A stretch of 64,000 bases of DNA, from the NCBI RefSeq assembly GCF_905220975.1, contig NZ_CAJNBK010000005.1, positions 124,001 through 188,000 of the forward strand. Direction: 5' to 3'. The DNA comes from Paraburkholderia haematera (GTDB lineage Bacteria > Pseudomonadota > Gammaproteobacteria > Burkholderiales > Burkholderiaceae). The first letter of the stretch is position 1; the number at the start of each line of letters is the position of its first letter. Positions 36,222-45,394 of the stretch are shown in pieces. A program made the position numbers and the translations under genes. Under the pieces are notes generated by a model, which ran no database searches, was not told the origin of the DNA, and saw only the letters and a list, made by a program, of their open reading frames with translations.

Positions 36222-36359
36222 GAGGGCAGCGTAGGGGGAGTGAACCGGTGAGGGGATTGCCGGAATGGCCGGCAACGCCAGATTGAATGCTTCTCGACGG
36301 TATTCCAGTCGCTCGGTGCTGACTATACCTGGAAACAGGTATAGCCGAACACACAACAT

Positions 36360-37211
36360 CTACTTCACCGCCCCCAGCGCCAGCCCTTTCACCAGGAACC
36401 GCTGCAACCACGCAAACACAATCGAAACGGGTAACGTTGCGCAGAGGGTGGCGGCCATCACCAGATGCCACTCGACAACGTACTTCCCGGCGACCATATC
36501 GGTAACCTGCACGGTGAGCGTCTTATTCTCCGGCGACCGGATCAACGTATAAACAACCGCAAATTCATTCCACGCATTGATAAAAGTAAAGATCGCCGTC
36601 ACGACAATCGCAGGCACGGCCAGCGGCAAGAACACCTTAAAAACAGCGCGCGTTCTTCCACACCCCTCCAACCACGCCGCTTCTTCAAGATCCCGTGGCA
36701 CCGTCTGAAAGTACGAAGACAACATCCAGACCGCAAACGCGATATTAAAAGCCGCATAAGAAACGATGACCCCGATCCTGGAGTCAACCAGATTCCCATC
36801 CCCGTAAGGAATCATCGCTGCCAGCCGGAACAAGCCGACAACCAGCAAGATCGGCGACAACATCTGCGTCACCAGCAGAAACTGCGAATACAGTCCCTTC
36901 CCGCGAAACGGAAACCTCGCCAGCGCATAAGCCGCCGGCAAGCTCACCGCCAGCGCCAATGCGGTCGACAAGAAGCTAATCACGCAGCTATTCCTCAGCG
37001 CCACACCAAAGTTAGCCGCAACCCACATGTCCGAAAAATTGCTCCACTGCCAATGCACCGGCAACCATCTCGCCGGATAAACAAAGATCTCAGTCGCAGG
37101 CTTCAACGCTGTAAACAACATCACGGCAAACGGAAACAGCACGGCCACGATCAGCGGCGACAACGCCAGCCAGCACCACAGCGAGCGCTTCATCTTGACG
37201 CTCAGACTCAT
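36360..37211 (-). CDS. Carbohydrate ABC transporter permease (MalG type)
   Basis: A 283-residue inner-membrane permease with six hydrophobic segments and the EAA loop (EEAAWLEGCGRTRAVFKVFLPLAVPAI) that docks the ATPase. The C-terminal FLVKGLALGAVK is typical of the MalG/UgpE group. It overlaps the upstream permease by 4 bp, so the two are coupled. The binding protein lies further upstream on this strand, and the ATPase is in the divergent operon. The likely substrate is a sugar or polyol. Confidence 0.92.
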   Translation of the reverse strand: MSLSVKMKRSLWCWLALSPLIVAVLFPFAVMLFTALKPATEIFVYPARWLPVHWQWSNFSDMWVAANFGVALRNSCVISFLSTALALAVSLPAAYALARFPFRGKGLYSQFLLVTQMLSPILLVVGLFRLAAMIPYGDGNLVDSRIGVIVSYAAFNIAFAVWMLSSYFQTVPRDLEEAAWLEGCGRTRAVFKVFLPLAVPAIVVTAIFTFINAWNEFAVVYTLIRSPENKTLTVQVTDMVAGKYVVEWHLVMAATLCATLPVSIVFAWLQRFLVKGLALGAVK

Positions 37212-38098
37212 GACGGCTCCCCTTCTTTGGCGGGCTGCAGGCGCAGATAGGCGATCGAGAAAACGAACAGCATGACGAGCATGATCAGCGACACCGCCGC
37301 GGCTTCGCCGGGACGACCCAGCCTGAAACCAAGCTCATAAAGATACGTGACGAGAATATGCGTGCCGTTGTCCGGCCCGCCTTGCGTCATCACCCAGATG
37401 ATCGGGAAAGAATTGAACACGTAGATCACATTCAACAGAATCGTCATGTTGATGAACGGCCGCAAGAGCGGCATTGTCAGCTTACGAAACTGCTGCCACG
37501 CACTGGCGCCATCCATCCGCGCCGCTTCATAAATGTCGCCCGGCACCGACGACAACCCACCCAGCAGAATCGTCACCGTAAATGGAATCGACACCAGAAT
37601 GCCGACGGCGATCTCCACGGGGAATGCGAGTTCCGGCGTCGCGAGCCAATGAATCGGACCGCTGATGAATCCAAGCCGCTGCAACGTGACGTTGACCATG
37701 CCGTAGTCGTCGTTGAAGGCCCAGCGCCACACCACGGCGGTCATGGTCAGCGAGACGGACCACGGCAGCATCACAATCGTGCGCGCTACGCCGCGTCCAT
37801 AAAAATCCTGATTCAGCACCAGCGCAACCGGCACCGAAATCAGCACCGTGCCGCCTACCACGCACACGGTCCAGACGATCGTCCGTTTGGCGGCGGCGAG
37901 AAACGCAGGGTCGGTGAAAATCGTATAGAAGTTCTGCAGGCCGGTGAAATCTCGAATTGCGCCAAAGCGCGACACCTCGTGCAGCGATTGCCACACGATG
38001 TTGAAAATCGGATAGCTGATGATAAAAAGCGCCAACACCAGGCTCGGCGCAATCAGCAACCAGGGCGCCTGAAGGCGCGAAGAAGCGGAACGACTCAT
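37208..38098 (-). CDS. Carbohydrate ABC transporter permease (MalF type)
   Basis: A 296-residue permease with six membrane segments and the EAA loop YEAARMDGASAWQQFRKLTMPLLRP. N-terminal WLLIAPSLVLALFIISYPI is characteristic of MalF/UgpA-type subunits. The ATG at 38098 is preferred to a GTG nine codons upstream. A strong hairpin separates it from the binding-protein gene, which may set different expression levels within the operon. Confidence 0.9.
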   Translation of the reverse strand: MSRSASSRLQAPWLLIAPSLVLALFIISYPIFNIVWQSLHEVSRFGAIRDFTGLQNFYTIFTDPAFLAAAKRTIVWTVCVVGGTVLISVPVALVLNQDFYGRGVARTIVMLPWSVSLTMTAVVWRWAFNDDYGMVNVTLQRLGFISGPIHWLATPELAFPVEIAVGILVSIPFTVTILLGGLSSVPGDIYEAARMDGASAWQQFRKLTMPLLRPFINMTILLNVIYVFNSFPIIWVMTQGGPDNGTHILVTYLYELGFRLGRPGEAAAVSLIMLVMLFVFSIAYLRLQPAKEGEPS

Positions 38099-38193
38099 GC
38101 GTGCTCGATCGTATGACGCGTCCACATTAAAACCGCAGGCGCGACGGGATGGGCCGGATAGTGCAAATCGTGCAAAACGTGCATTACGACCGA

Positions 38194-38227
38194 AACGCGC
38201 GCCGCCTTCGCAACGGCGGCGCGCGTT
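38194..38227 (-). terminator. Hairpin between binding-protein and permease genes
   Basis: Perfect 13-bp GC-rich stem (38194-38206 with 38215-38227) and an 8-base loop, starting 35 bp after the binding-protein stop. Three GTGCA repeats lie next to it. It probably protects the upstream mRNA or reduces read-through into the permeases, as in malE-malF. Confidence 0.55.
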
Positions 38228-38261
38228 CCGTGTTCAGCAAATCACTACGTGACTACGCGTG

Positions 38262-39494
38262 TCACTTACCGAGCGACTTGTTCGCTTGCGCCGCCGCGGC
38301 GGTCAATGCGTCGGCGGGCTTCGCCTTGCCCAGGTAGATCGATTGCATTGAATCGGTCACAGCCTTCGCGGTGTCTTCCCAACCGGTCACGGTCGGCGCG
38401 AAGTGGGCAGTCGGCAGCAGCGCGACGAACGCTTTGGTGTCCGGATCGTTGAACGCCGGATCGGTCGCCTCAGCCTTGGTGGTCGGCAGGAAGCCTTCGG
38501 TCGTCGTGAACTCGACACGCGGTTCCTTCGTGAACAGATAGTCGAGGAACTTCCAGGCTGACTTCTTCACCTTCGAGTTCTTGAACATCACGATCGAGTC
38601 CGTCACCGCGTAGGTGGCGTGCGTGGTGCCCATCGGGATCGGATCGATGCCGTACTTCAGGTTCGGCGCTTCCTTCTTGATCTGCTTCGCGAGGAACGGT
38701 GCGGAGATCATCATCGCGACGCGGCCCTGCTTGAACAGGTTCTGCACGTCTTCGCGGCTGTAGCCGGTCACGCCGGGCTGCGTCAGGCCGTCGTCGATCA
38801 TGGTCTTGTACAGCGTGGCGGCCTTGATGCCGGCCGGCGAACTGAACGCCGCCTTGCCGTCCTTGCCGACGACGTCGCCGCCGTTGGTCCACAGGGCGTA
38901 GTAATAGTAGACGTCGGTTTCGATTTCCTTGCCTTGCAGACCGAAGCCGGCAACGCCCTGCGCCTTCAGCTTCTTCGACGCATCGATCACGTCATTCCAC
39001 GTTTTCGGGCCGTCGGGATAGCCGACCTTCGCGAGCAGATCTTTGTTGTAGTAGAGCGCGCGTGCGGAGGCGGCGATCGGCAGGCCGTACACCTTGCCGT
39101 TGATCTCACCCGGTGCGAGGAACGGGCCGATGAAGCGGCCCTTGAAGCTGGCGTCCATGTAGCTGTCGAGCGGTTCGGCAACGTCGTCCTTCACGAAGTC
39201 GAGCAGCCAGCGCGTACCGACGATCGCCAGGTCGGCGTTGGCGCCGCCGGAGATGTCCGTTTGCAGCTTCTGTTGCAGCGTGTCCCAGTTCACGTCTTCG
39301 ATCTTGATCGTCGTGCCGGGATTGGCCTTCTCGAAGTTACGGGCCATTTTTTCGAAGTACGGCGCGGTCGCGTCGCTGTAATGCGCGACCGTCACGCGGA
39401 CCGTGTCGGCGTGAGCCGCGACGGCGATACCTGCAAACGCGAGCGCCACGGCAACTTTGCCGAGCGCGAGGGAAGCACGGGCATGCAACGACAT
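38262..39494 (-). CDS. Sugar ABC transporter substrate-binding protein
   Basis: A 410-residue extracellular solute-binding protein (family 1). Signal peptide cut after AVAAHA near residue 29. Mature part with VTVAHYSDATAPYFEKMARNFEKANPG, NGKVYGLPIAASARALYYNKDLLAKVGY and a C-terminal LDYLFTKEPRVEF region. CAGGAGAGAGAA precedes the ATG. It is the first gene of the permease operon. Ligand probably a sugar or sugar alcohol; not determinable from sequence alone. Confidence 0.92.
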   Translation of the reverse strand: MSLHARASLALGKVAVALAFAGIAVAAHADTVRVTVAHYSDATAPYFEKMARNFEKANPGTTIKIEDVNWDTLQQKLQTDISGGANADLAIVGTRWLLDFVKDDVAEPLDSYMDASFKGRFIGPFLAPGEINGKVYGLPIAASARALYYNKDLLAKVGYPDGPKTWNDVIDASKKLKAQGVAGFGLQGKEIETDVYYYYALWTNGGDVVGKDGKAAFSSPAGIKAATLYKTMIDDGLTQPGVTGYSREDVQNLFKQGRVAMMISAPFLAKQIKKEAPNLKYGIDPIPMGTTHATYAVTDSIVMFKNSKVKKSAWKFLDYLFTKEPRVEFTTTEGFLPTTKAEATDPAFNDPDTKAFVALLPTAHFAPTVTGWEDTAKAVTDSMQSIYLGKAKPADALTAAAAQANKSLGK

Positions 39495-39827
39495 TTCTCT
39501 CTCCTGTGTCGAACGGAGTTAGCGCTTTAGCACTGACTCCGGTCCCATCCAACGATGGTGGGGTGGTCTGCTGCCGTCGCCGGCCGCTTTGGGTTAAATT
39601 GTTTGAAAAAATCCTACATGACGCAAAATAGCTTGTCACGTAGGGTCTGCCATATTTTTTATCAGCGGGTTTTGTGCATAAGATGCTGTAAAGCAGGGGT
39701 ATTCTGCATAGTGAGAAGTCATGGATACCCAATATTCGGGATGACTAGACAACTGTTCGATGCCGGTTTTGTAGGAAATTTACATGCTAGACCGGTGCTG
39801 CAGCGGGATTGAGGAACGAGGGCAGAC
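39495..39827. other. Divergent promoter region of the sugar-uptake cluster
   Basis: 333 bp of AT-richer DNA between the binding-protein operon and the SDR-ATPase-regulator operon. It carries a 10-bp inverted repeat (39613-39644) and no credible gene. Confidence 0.55.
39613..39644. promoter_or_regulatory. Inverted repeat, candidate RpiR operator
   Basis: CCTACATGAC and GTCACGTAGG (9 of 10 complementary) separated by 12 bp, midway between the divergent operons. The RpiR-type regulator encoded downstream is the natural candidate to bind. Confidence 0.45.
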
Positions 39828-40601
39828 ATGAATCGTGTGGTGTTAGTGACGGGCGCTTGCGGCGGTATCGGCAGCGTCTTGTGCAAGCGCTTCGTGGAGC
39901 AGGGCGATACCGTGCTGGCGCTCGATATCGACGCGGTCGCGCTTCACGGATTGGTGGCGCAACTCGGCGAGGCGCATATCACGCCTATCGCGGTCGACCT
40001 CGGTGACGCTGCCGCAGTGCAGCAGGCGGTTGCGGAGGCGGTGAAGACGCGCGGTCCGGTGGACGTGCTGGTTGCCAACGCAGGGGCCGCCAAAGGTCTG
40101 ACGCTTGCCACGACCGACGCCGCCAGTTGGCAGCGCGACATTCATCTCAATCTGAACGGCACGTATCACACGGTCGAAGCGGTGCGCGCGTCGATGATCG
40201 AACGGCAGAAGGGCGTGCTGGTGCTGATCGGCTCGGTGAACGGCATGGCCGCACTCGGGCATCCGGCGTATAGCGCGGCGAAGGCGGGGCTCATCAGCTA
40301 TACGAAAGCGCTGGCGATCGAACTGGGCCGCTACGGCATTCGCGCGAACATTGTGTGTCCGGGCACGGTGAAGACGCAGGCGTGGCACGCGCGCGTCGAC
40401 AAGAATCCGCAAGTATTCGAGGATCTGAAGAAGTGGTACCCGTTGCGCGACTTTGCGACGCCTGACGACATTGCGGATGCAGTGATGTTCCTCGCGTCGC
40501 CCATGGCGCGCGTGATTACCGGCGTCGCGTTGCCGGTCGACGGTGGGCTGATGGCCGGCAACCGGTTGATGGCGGAAGAACTGACGCTGGAATCGTTTTG
40601 A
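39828..40601 (+). CDS. SDR-family dehydrogenase of the sugar-uptake cluster
   Basis: A 257-residue classical SDR with cofactor motif TGACGGIG, NAGA, catalytic Ser in LIGSVNG, YSAAK (Tyr-Lys) and the PGTVKTQAW region after the active site. The Asp after the second strand (LALDID) favours NAD+. Its place in a transporter/RpiR cluster suggests oxidation of the imported sugar or polyol. GAGGGCAGAC precedes the ATG. Confidence 0.9.
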   Translation: MNRVVLVTGACGGIGSVLCKRFVEQGDTVLALDIDAVALHGLVAQLGEAHITPIAVDLGDAAAVQQAVAEAVKTRGPVDVLVANAGAAKGLTLATTDAASWQRDIHLNLNGTYHTVEAVRASMIERQKGVLVLIGSVNGMAALGHPAYSAAKAGLISYTKALAIELGRYGIRANIVCPGTVKTQAWHARVDKNPQVFEDLKKWYPLRDFATPDDIADAVMFLASPMARVITGVALPVDGGLMAGNRLMAEELTLESF

Positions 40602-40702
40602 ACAGCGTGGAACGGTTTTGACGAGATAGCGCGGCGTGTTCCTTGCTCGATGAAACCGGGCAGCACGCCCGCACGACGATGCAGCACGACGATGAGGACA
40701 GC

Positions 40703-41785
40703 ATGGCAGCAGTGCAACTGAGCGGCATCTTCAAACGCTATGGCGACACGCAAGTGGTGCACGGCATCGATCTCCACATCGACGACGGCGAGTTTGTCGT
40801 GCTGGTCGGTCCGTCGGGTTGCGGCAAGAGCACGCTGATGCGTATGGTGGCGGGGCTCGAAGAAATCAGCGGCGGCGATCTGATGATAGGCGGCACGCGC
40901 GCGAATATGCTCCCGCCGCAGCAACGCAATATCTCGATGGTGTTTCAGAGTTACGCGCTCTATCCGCATCTGTCGGTCTACGAAAACATTGCGTTCGGGC
41001 CGCGGATTCGCAAGGAATTGTCGGCAAGTTTCAAGCCGCGGATCGAAGCCGCCGCGAAGATGCTGAACCTCAGCGGCTATCTGGATCGCTTGCCGCGCGC
41101 GCTGTCGGGTGGCCAACGTCAGCGGGTGGCGATGGGCCGCGCGGTGGTGCGCGAGCCGTCGTTATTCCTGTTCGACGAACCGCTCTCCAATCTCGACGCC
41201 AAGCTACGCGTGCAGATGCGCACGGAAATCAAGGCGCTGCATCAGCGTCTGAAGAACACGGTGATCTACGTCACGCACGATCAGATCGAAGCAATGACGA
41301 TGGCCGACCGCATCGTCGTGATGAACGCGGGGCGGATCGAACAGATCGGGCGTCCGCTGGAACTGTACGACCGTCCGGCGAATCTGTTTGTCGCGAGCTT
41401 CCTCGGCTCGCCGTCGATGAATTTCGCGGAGGGCGTGTTGATCAATCGGACGCAAGGACAGGGCTTTGCGCTAAAACTCACGGACGGTGGCGAGATCGTG
41501 CTGGAAGGTACCCCGGCCTCAGCGGTGGCCGGCGCGAAGGTCACACTCGGCGTACGTCCCGAACACATTGAAACAATGGCTGACAAGCCGGACGCCATGA
41601 TGGAGGTCGAAGTGGTCGAGCCGACTGGCGCCGAGACCCATTTGTACGGGAAAATAGGCGGCAGCACGTGGTGCGTGACGACTCGCCAGCGCTCGAAAAT
41701 CGAGCCCGGTCAGCGCGTGACGCTGCGCCTGCCGGCCGAGCATATTCATCTGTTCGATACGGAGAGTGGACGCAGGCTGGTCTGA
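40703..41785 (+). CDS. Sugar ABC transporter ATP-binding protein (MalK/UgpC type)
   Basis: A 360-residue ATPase. Walker A GPSGCGKST, Q-loop SMVFQSYALYPH, signature LSGGQRQRVAMGRA, Walker B LFLFDEPLSNLDAKLR, H-loop VTHDQ, and a C-terminal TOBE/OB region (about 240-360). It energises the two permeases encoded divergently. The start at 40703 has GAGGACAGC ahead; codons at 40643 and 40679 are less likely. Confidence 0.93.
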   Translation: MAAVQLSGIFKRYGDTQVVHGIDLHIDDGEFVVLVGPSGCGKSTLMRMVAGLEEISGGDLMIGGTRANMLPPQQRNISMVFQSYALYPHLSVYENIAFGPRIRKELSASFKPRIEAAAKMLNLSGYLDRLPRALSGGQRQRVAMGRAVVREPSLFLFDEPLSNLDAKLRVQMRTEIKALHQRLKNTVIYVTHDQIEAMTMADRIVVMNAGRIEQIGRPLELYDRPANLFVASFLGSPSMNFAEGVLINRTQGQGFALKLTDGGEIVLEGTPASAVAGAKVTLGVRPEHIETMADKPDAMMEVEVVEPTGAETHLYGKIGGSTWCVTTRQRSKIEPGQRVTLRLPAEHIHLFDTESGRRLV

Positions 41786-41869
41786 ACCGCGTGTTGCCGC
41801 TTGAGGCTGATTCAAGCAGTTTGAAGCTGCGACGCGACGCGGATTCATCTAACCCTTAAGGAACACCGG

Positions 41870-42733
41870 GTGTCCGCACCGAACTTGATTCCCCACATCC
41901 GCGGCGCGCTGGCCAATTTGCGGCCCGCCGAGCGCAAAGTTGCCGACATGGTGCTGAGCGACGTCGACTTTGCGATGCGCGCGAGCATTACCGAACTTGC
42001 GCAGCGCGCGGAGGTGTCCGAGCCTTCCGTCACGCGCTTTTGCCGCGCGATCGGCGCGCATGGTCTGCGCGACTTCAAGATGCAATTGGCGCAGAGTGTG
42101 GCGGGCGGGGTGCCGTATGCGTCGACGGCGGTTGCGCGTGATGACGATGCGCAGACCTTGATGGAGAAGGTGGGGGAGGCTGCCGTCGATGGGATTACGC
42201 ATGCGTGTGGTGCGTTGGATCCGGCGGTGTTCGAGAGTGCGGTTGCGGCGTTGTCGAGCGCGGGGCGGGTTTTCTTCTTTGGCGTGGGCTCGGGGTCGGG
42301 GCTCGTTGCGCAAGACGCGGCTTTGAGGTTTTTGCGGCTGGATATTGCTGCTACTGCGTTTACCGATGGTCATTTGCAACGGCTTTACGCGGGCCTGATG
42401 GAGCCGGGTGATGTGGCCTTTGCGATTTCACATTCCGGACGCAGCGTCGAAGTGAATGAAAGCATTCAGATCGCCAAGGAGCGTGGCGCGACGACGATTG
42501 CGCTGACGAATGTGGGTTCACGGCTCGCGTGGCTGGTCGATATTCCGCTGCTGCTGCGCGTGCCGAGTCCGGTCGATCCGAATACGCCAGGTGTGTCGCG
42601 GCTCGTGCATCTGTGCATCATGGACGCGCTGGCAATCGGCGTCGCGTTGAAGGCGGGGCCCAAGACGCTTGAGAAGATGCGGCACGCGAAAGCGCGGTTG
42701 TCGTCGCATGAGCCGGAGGCGGCGGGGGATTGA
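41870..42733 (+). CDS. RpiR/MurR-family regulator with SIS domain
   Basis: A 287-residue regulator. N-terminal HTH_6 (about 1-77; LIPHIRGALANLRPAERKVADMVL, AQRAEVSEPSVTRFCRAIG) and a SIS sugar-phosphate-binding domain (about 120-255; VFFFGVGSGSGLVAQDA, FAISHSGRSVEV). It should sense a phosphosugar and control this transporter cluster. GTG start with AAGGA upstream. It is the last gene of the SDR-ATPase-RpiR run. Confidence 0.92.
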   Translation: MSAPNLIPHIRGALANLRPAERKVADMVLSDVDFAMRASITELAQRAEVSEPSVTRFCRAIGAHGLRDFKMQLAQSVAGGVPYASTAVARDDDAQTLMEKVGEAAVDGITHACGALDPAVFESAVAALSSAGRVFFFGVGSGSGLVAQDAALRFLRLDIAATAFTDGHLQRLYAGLMEPGDVAFAISHSGRSVEVNESIQIAKERGATTIALTNVGSRLAWLVDIPLLLRVPSPVDPNTPGVSRLVHLCIMDALAIGVALKAGPKTLEKMRHAKARLSSHEPEAAGD

Positions 42734-42773
42734 CCAGGACAGTCCGCTTCTGGCGCTCCACGACGAATACGTG

Positions 42774-42800
42774 AAGCATGCGTGAAGCGTCACGCTGCTT
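42774..42800. terminator. Hairpin at the RpiR/MerR convergence
   Basis: AAGCA-(T)-GCGTGA-AGCG-TCACGC-TGCTT, an 11-bp stem with one bulge, overlapping the stop of the MerR gene and 40 bp beyond the RpiR stop. Confidence 0.45.
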
Positions 42801-43827
42801 GAGTTCGCCAGGCGATCATGCCCGCCGTGCGCGCTCGAACCTCCGGCGAGGCTAAACAGGTTGCAACGGCCTCGTATCCTGGCGTGCCTGGATAGGGGGC
42901 GACAAGCGTGGGCGGGCTGTGATTGGCGGGGCACAGGATAATGGATTCGTCAGGGCCGATTGCAGCGAGATCCAGGATCGCTGAAGAGCGTGTCATCAGA
43001 AACAGAGCGCGCGCGCCTGTTTTGGCGCGTTGGCGGAGATGGACGATCAATGCTTCCTGCGTGGCCTGATCCAGCCCTTGCTCTACCATGTCGACGACAA
43101 GAACAACGTGCCCTTCGGATTCCAGGCCGACGAGCAGAGCGGTGAGCGCTTCCGATTCTGTCGCGCCTTCGTCGGTGAGCCACGCCAGCGTCTGATCCAC
43201 TCGCGATCTGAGAGCCGAATCCGCTTCCAGGCGGGCTACGGTAACGGCATTGCCATCGTTTATCCGCTCGAGGCCGAGGAAAGCGGCATTCGGCAGGTTC
43301 TCGGCCAGACATATCGCCAGCCGTGTCTTACCGCTTCCCAAAGGACCGATGATGTAGTTCAACGGCCGGATTTCGCGAAGTTCGAACCGTTCGCCACCCC
43401 ACGGCCAGGGGAGGTCAAAGGCCGTGCCGAATTCCGCGGAAGGGTTGAGCAGGCGCGCCAGTTCTCCGTCGGCGGGCGCCTGGCCTCGGGCGAGATCCGC
43501 CCGCAGCCCCCTGACCTTGGCTATCGTCTCCACGAGCTGGCGAATTCCAGCTTCAAGCGTCGCTTCATGCGCAGCCAGAGCGGGTTCGAGACTTTGAGCG
43601 TCGCCTTTCAGCACGTGTGCCACCTGGGCGAGGCTGAGGCCAAGCGCACGCAGGGCCACAATTTCCGCTGCACGAATCATCTCGTCGGGACCATAGGTAC
43701 GATACCCGGCGACAGTGCGCTCCGGCGTCACCAAGCCTCGCTGCTCGTAAAGCCGCAGCGCTTTGGTTGAGACGCCGAGTCGTTGCGCCGCTTCGGAAGC
43801 ACTCAAAAATTGGGTGGAACAGCGCAT
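42790..43827 (-). CDS. MerR-type regulator fused to a P-loop ATPase
   Basis: A 345-residue protein. Residues 8-75 are a MerR winged helix (LSASEAAQRLGVSTKALRLYEQRGLV, GYRTYGPDEM). A dimerisation-like helix follows (80-115). Residues ~145-335 form a P-loop domain: Walker A GPLGSGKT (161-168), Walker B VVLVVDMVEQG with D246, and LFLMTRSSAILD further on. Usual MerR proteins bind small ligands in a short C-terminal part, so an ATPase here is unusual. The DNA-binding part may be gated by ATP or DNA damage/foreign nucleic acid. No partner gene is adjacent. Confidence 0.85.
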   Translation of the reverse strand: MRCSTQFLSASEAAQRLGVSTKALRLYEQRGLVTPERTVAGYRTYGPDEMIRAAEIVALRALGLSLAQVAHVLKGDAQSLEPALAAHEATLEAGIRQLVETIAKVRGLRADLARGQAPADGELARLLNPSAEFGTAFDLPWPWGGERFELREIRPLNYIIGPLGSGKTRLAICLAENLPNAAFLGLERINDGNAVTVARLEADSALRSRVDQTLAWLTDEGATESEALTALLVGLESEGHVVLVVDMVEQGLDQATQEALIVHLRQRAKTGARALFLMTRSSAILDLAAIGPDESIILCPANHSPPTLVAPYPGTPGYEAVATCLASPEVRARTAGMIAWRTQAA

Positions 43828-43858
43828 GAGTCACCTCTTCGTTTTGCTGACGATGCAC

Positions 43859-43889
43859 ATCATGAAGTTGGCCCTTGGGGCCGAGTCAA
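43859..43889 (-). promoter_or_regulatory. MerR-type promoter with 19-bp spacer
   Basis: On the minus strand, -35 TTGACT (43884-43889) and -10 CATGAT (43859-43864) are 19 bp apart. The spacer contains the dyad GGCCC-CAA-GGGCC (43870-43882). Overlong spacers with a central dyad are the hallmark of promoters activated by MerR proteins. It lies 32 bp upstream of the MerR-ATPase gene. Confidence 0.7.
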
Positions 43890-44031
43890 CAGGATATTGG
43901 CAGCGCGGTATCGTTTTCACGGCATCGTTTTACAACGAACTGCGCGCACCATAAAATCCGCCGGACTAACTGAATCCGTACATGCATCGCGCATTGTCAA
44001 AGCGCATTGTCCAGGATATCCCGAAGGGAAC

Positions 44032-44136
44032 ATGAAAAAGCTTATCGCTTCAGCCCTGCTGTGCCTGCCCCTGCTCGCGCACGCCGGCACTGGCGACACC
44101 GCTTACCGCGTGCCCAAAGCTTTGCACCATGAATAA
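44032..44136 (+). CDS. 34-residue exported peptide
   Basis: It begins at 44032 after GAAGGGAAC and encodes a clear signal peptide (MKKLIASALLCLPLLAHA) followed by a mature peptide of ~16 residues (GTGDTAYRVPKALHHE). The last 8 bp overlap the start of the DUF3142 gene (ATGAATAA), so it can act as a translational coupling leader, a real small periplasmic peptide, or both. Confidence 0.55.
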   Translation: MKKLIASALLCLPLLAHAGTGDTAYRVPKALHHE

Positions 44137-45394
44137 CGGCGGGACAGCACCGGCGCGGTGGCGAGTGCGCGGCGGGCTCGCTGCTTGCATCGTGCCGCTG
44201 CTCGTGTTGTTGCTGACGCTCGTCGGCGCTTGCGGCAAGCCGCCGGCACCGTTGTCGAACGATGCCTATATCTGGCAACGCAAATGGACACCTTCCGTCA
44301 CCTCCGCGATTGAATACAGCAGCGGCTTCGTTCAAACGTGGCATGTGCTCGCCGCAGAAAAAGACACCCAAGACGACTGGACCCTCGTCTCGCCCGGTTG
44401 GGCGACGCTCGCCGCAGCACACGCGCCCGTCACAGCCGTCATCCGGATCGACGGCCAACTCGACGATCTGAATACGTTGCCGGTCGCGCACATCGTCAAG
44501 CTCGCCGCGGACTGGAAGCAACACGGCGTGACACTCGCGGCTATCGAAATCGATCACGACTGCGCGACATCCCGACTCGCCGTATACACGCGCTTCCTCT
44601 CCGCGTTACGTGCGCAACTCGATCCCACCGTCAAACTGACGATTACCGCGCTGCCCACCTGGCTCGACAGCCCCGCGCTCGACGCGCTGCTGGCTCAAGC
44701 CGATGAATCCATCCTGCAGGTGCACGCGGTCATGAACCCGGCGCGAGGCCTGTTCGACCCGACGCAAGCGCGCGCAAGGTTGCGCGAATTCGCGCAACGC
44801 ACCACGCATCCGTGGCGCGTTGCGTTGCCGACATACGGCACGCGCGTCACATGGGGCGATGACGGCCGCGTGGCCGGCATCGAAAGCGAGCGCCCGATGT
44901 TGCTCGCCAACGGCTTCACGCAAGGGGTATCGCATGAACTCGTCGCGCAACCGGAGCAGATCAGCGCTTTCGTCGCGCGGATCGAACGCGACGCGTTGCC
45001 GGGACTCAAGGGCATCGTCTGGTTCCGTCTCCCTACCGATGCCGACGAGCGAGCCTGGAGTCTCGCCACCTGGCGCGCCGTGCTCACGCGCGCGCCGCTG
45101 ACGGCCGCCATTGCCGCCGACGTGCGCCAAAGCGCGCAGCAGCCGGGCCTCTTCGACGTCTCGCTCGTCAGCGGCGGCAATACCGACGCGCCACTCCCTG
45201 CTGTCGTGCGCACCGGTTCCTCATGTGAAGCCGCCGACGGCATCAACGGCTACGCACTCGACTATGACGCGCACGGCATGCTGCTGCGGCGTGTCCAACC
45301 CGGCTTGCTGCGCGCGGAAATGCGCCGCGACATCGGTTGGCTTCGCTGCGGCGAAGCCGATAACAAAAAGGTCTCTGTTCATGTTGAACCGTAA
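44129..45394 (+). CDS. DUF3142 lipoprotein
   Basis: A 421-residue protein with an N-terminal hydrophobic leader and lipobox LVGAC (C35), so an envelope lipoprotein. The DUF3142 core is seen in AYIWQRKWTPSV, VIRIDGQLDD, AAIEIDHDCATSRL, ITALPTWLDS and GIVWFRLPTDADERAW. It has a TIM-barrel look with acidic residues in strand ends, like glycoside-hydrolase-type folds; activity unproven. It overlaps the next gene by 14 bp, so the two are coupled and probably work together. Confidence 0.82.
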   Translation: MNNGGTAPARWRVRGGLAACIVPLLVLLLTLVGACGKPPAPLSNDAYIWQRKWTPSVTSAIEYSSGFVQTWHVLAAEKDTQDDWTLVSPGWATLAAAHAPVTAVIRIDGQLDDLNTLPVAHIVKLAADWKQHGVTLAAIEIDHDCATSRLAVYTRFLSALRAQLDPTVKLTITALPTWLDSPALDALLAQADESILQVHAVMNPARGLFDPTQARARLREFAQRTTHPWRVALPTYGTRVTWGDDGRVAGIESERPMLLANGFTQGVSHELVAQPEQISAFVARIERDALPGLKGIVWFRLPTDADERAWSLATWRAVLTRAPLTAAIAADVRQSAQQPGLFDVSLVSGGNTDAPLPAVVRTGSSCEAADGINGYALDYDAHGMLLRRVQPGLLRAEMRRDIGWLRCGEADNKKVSVHVEP

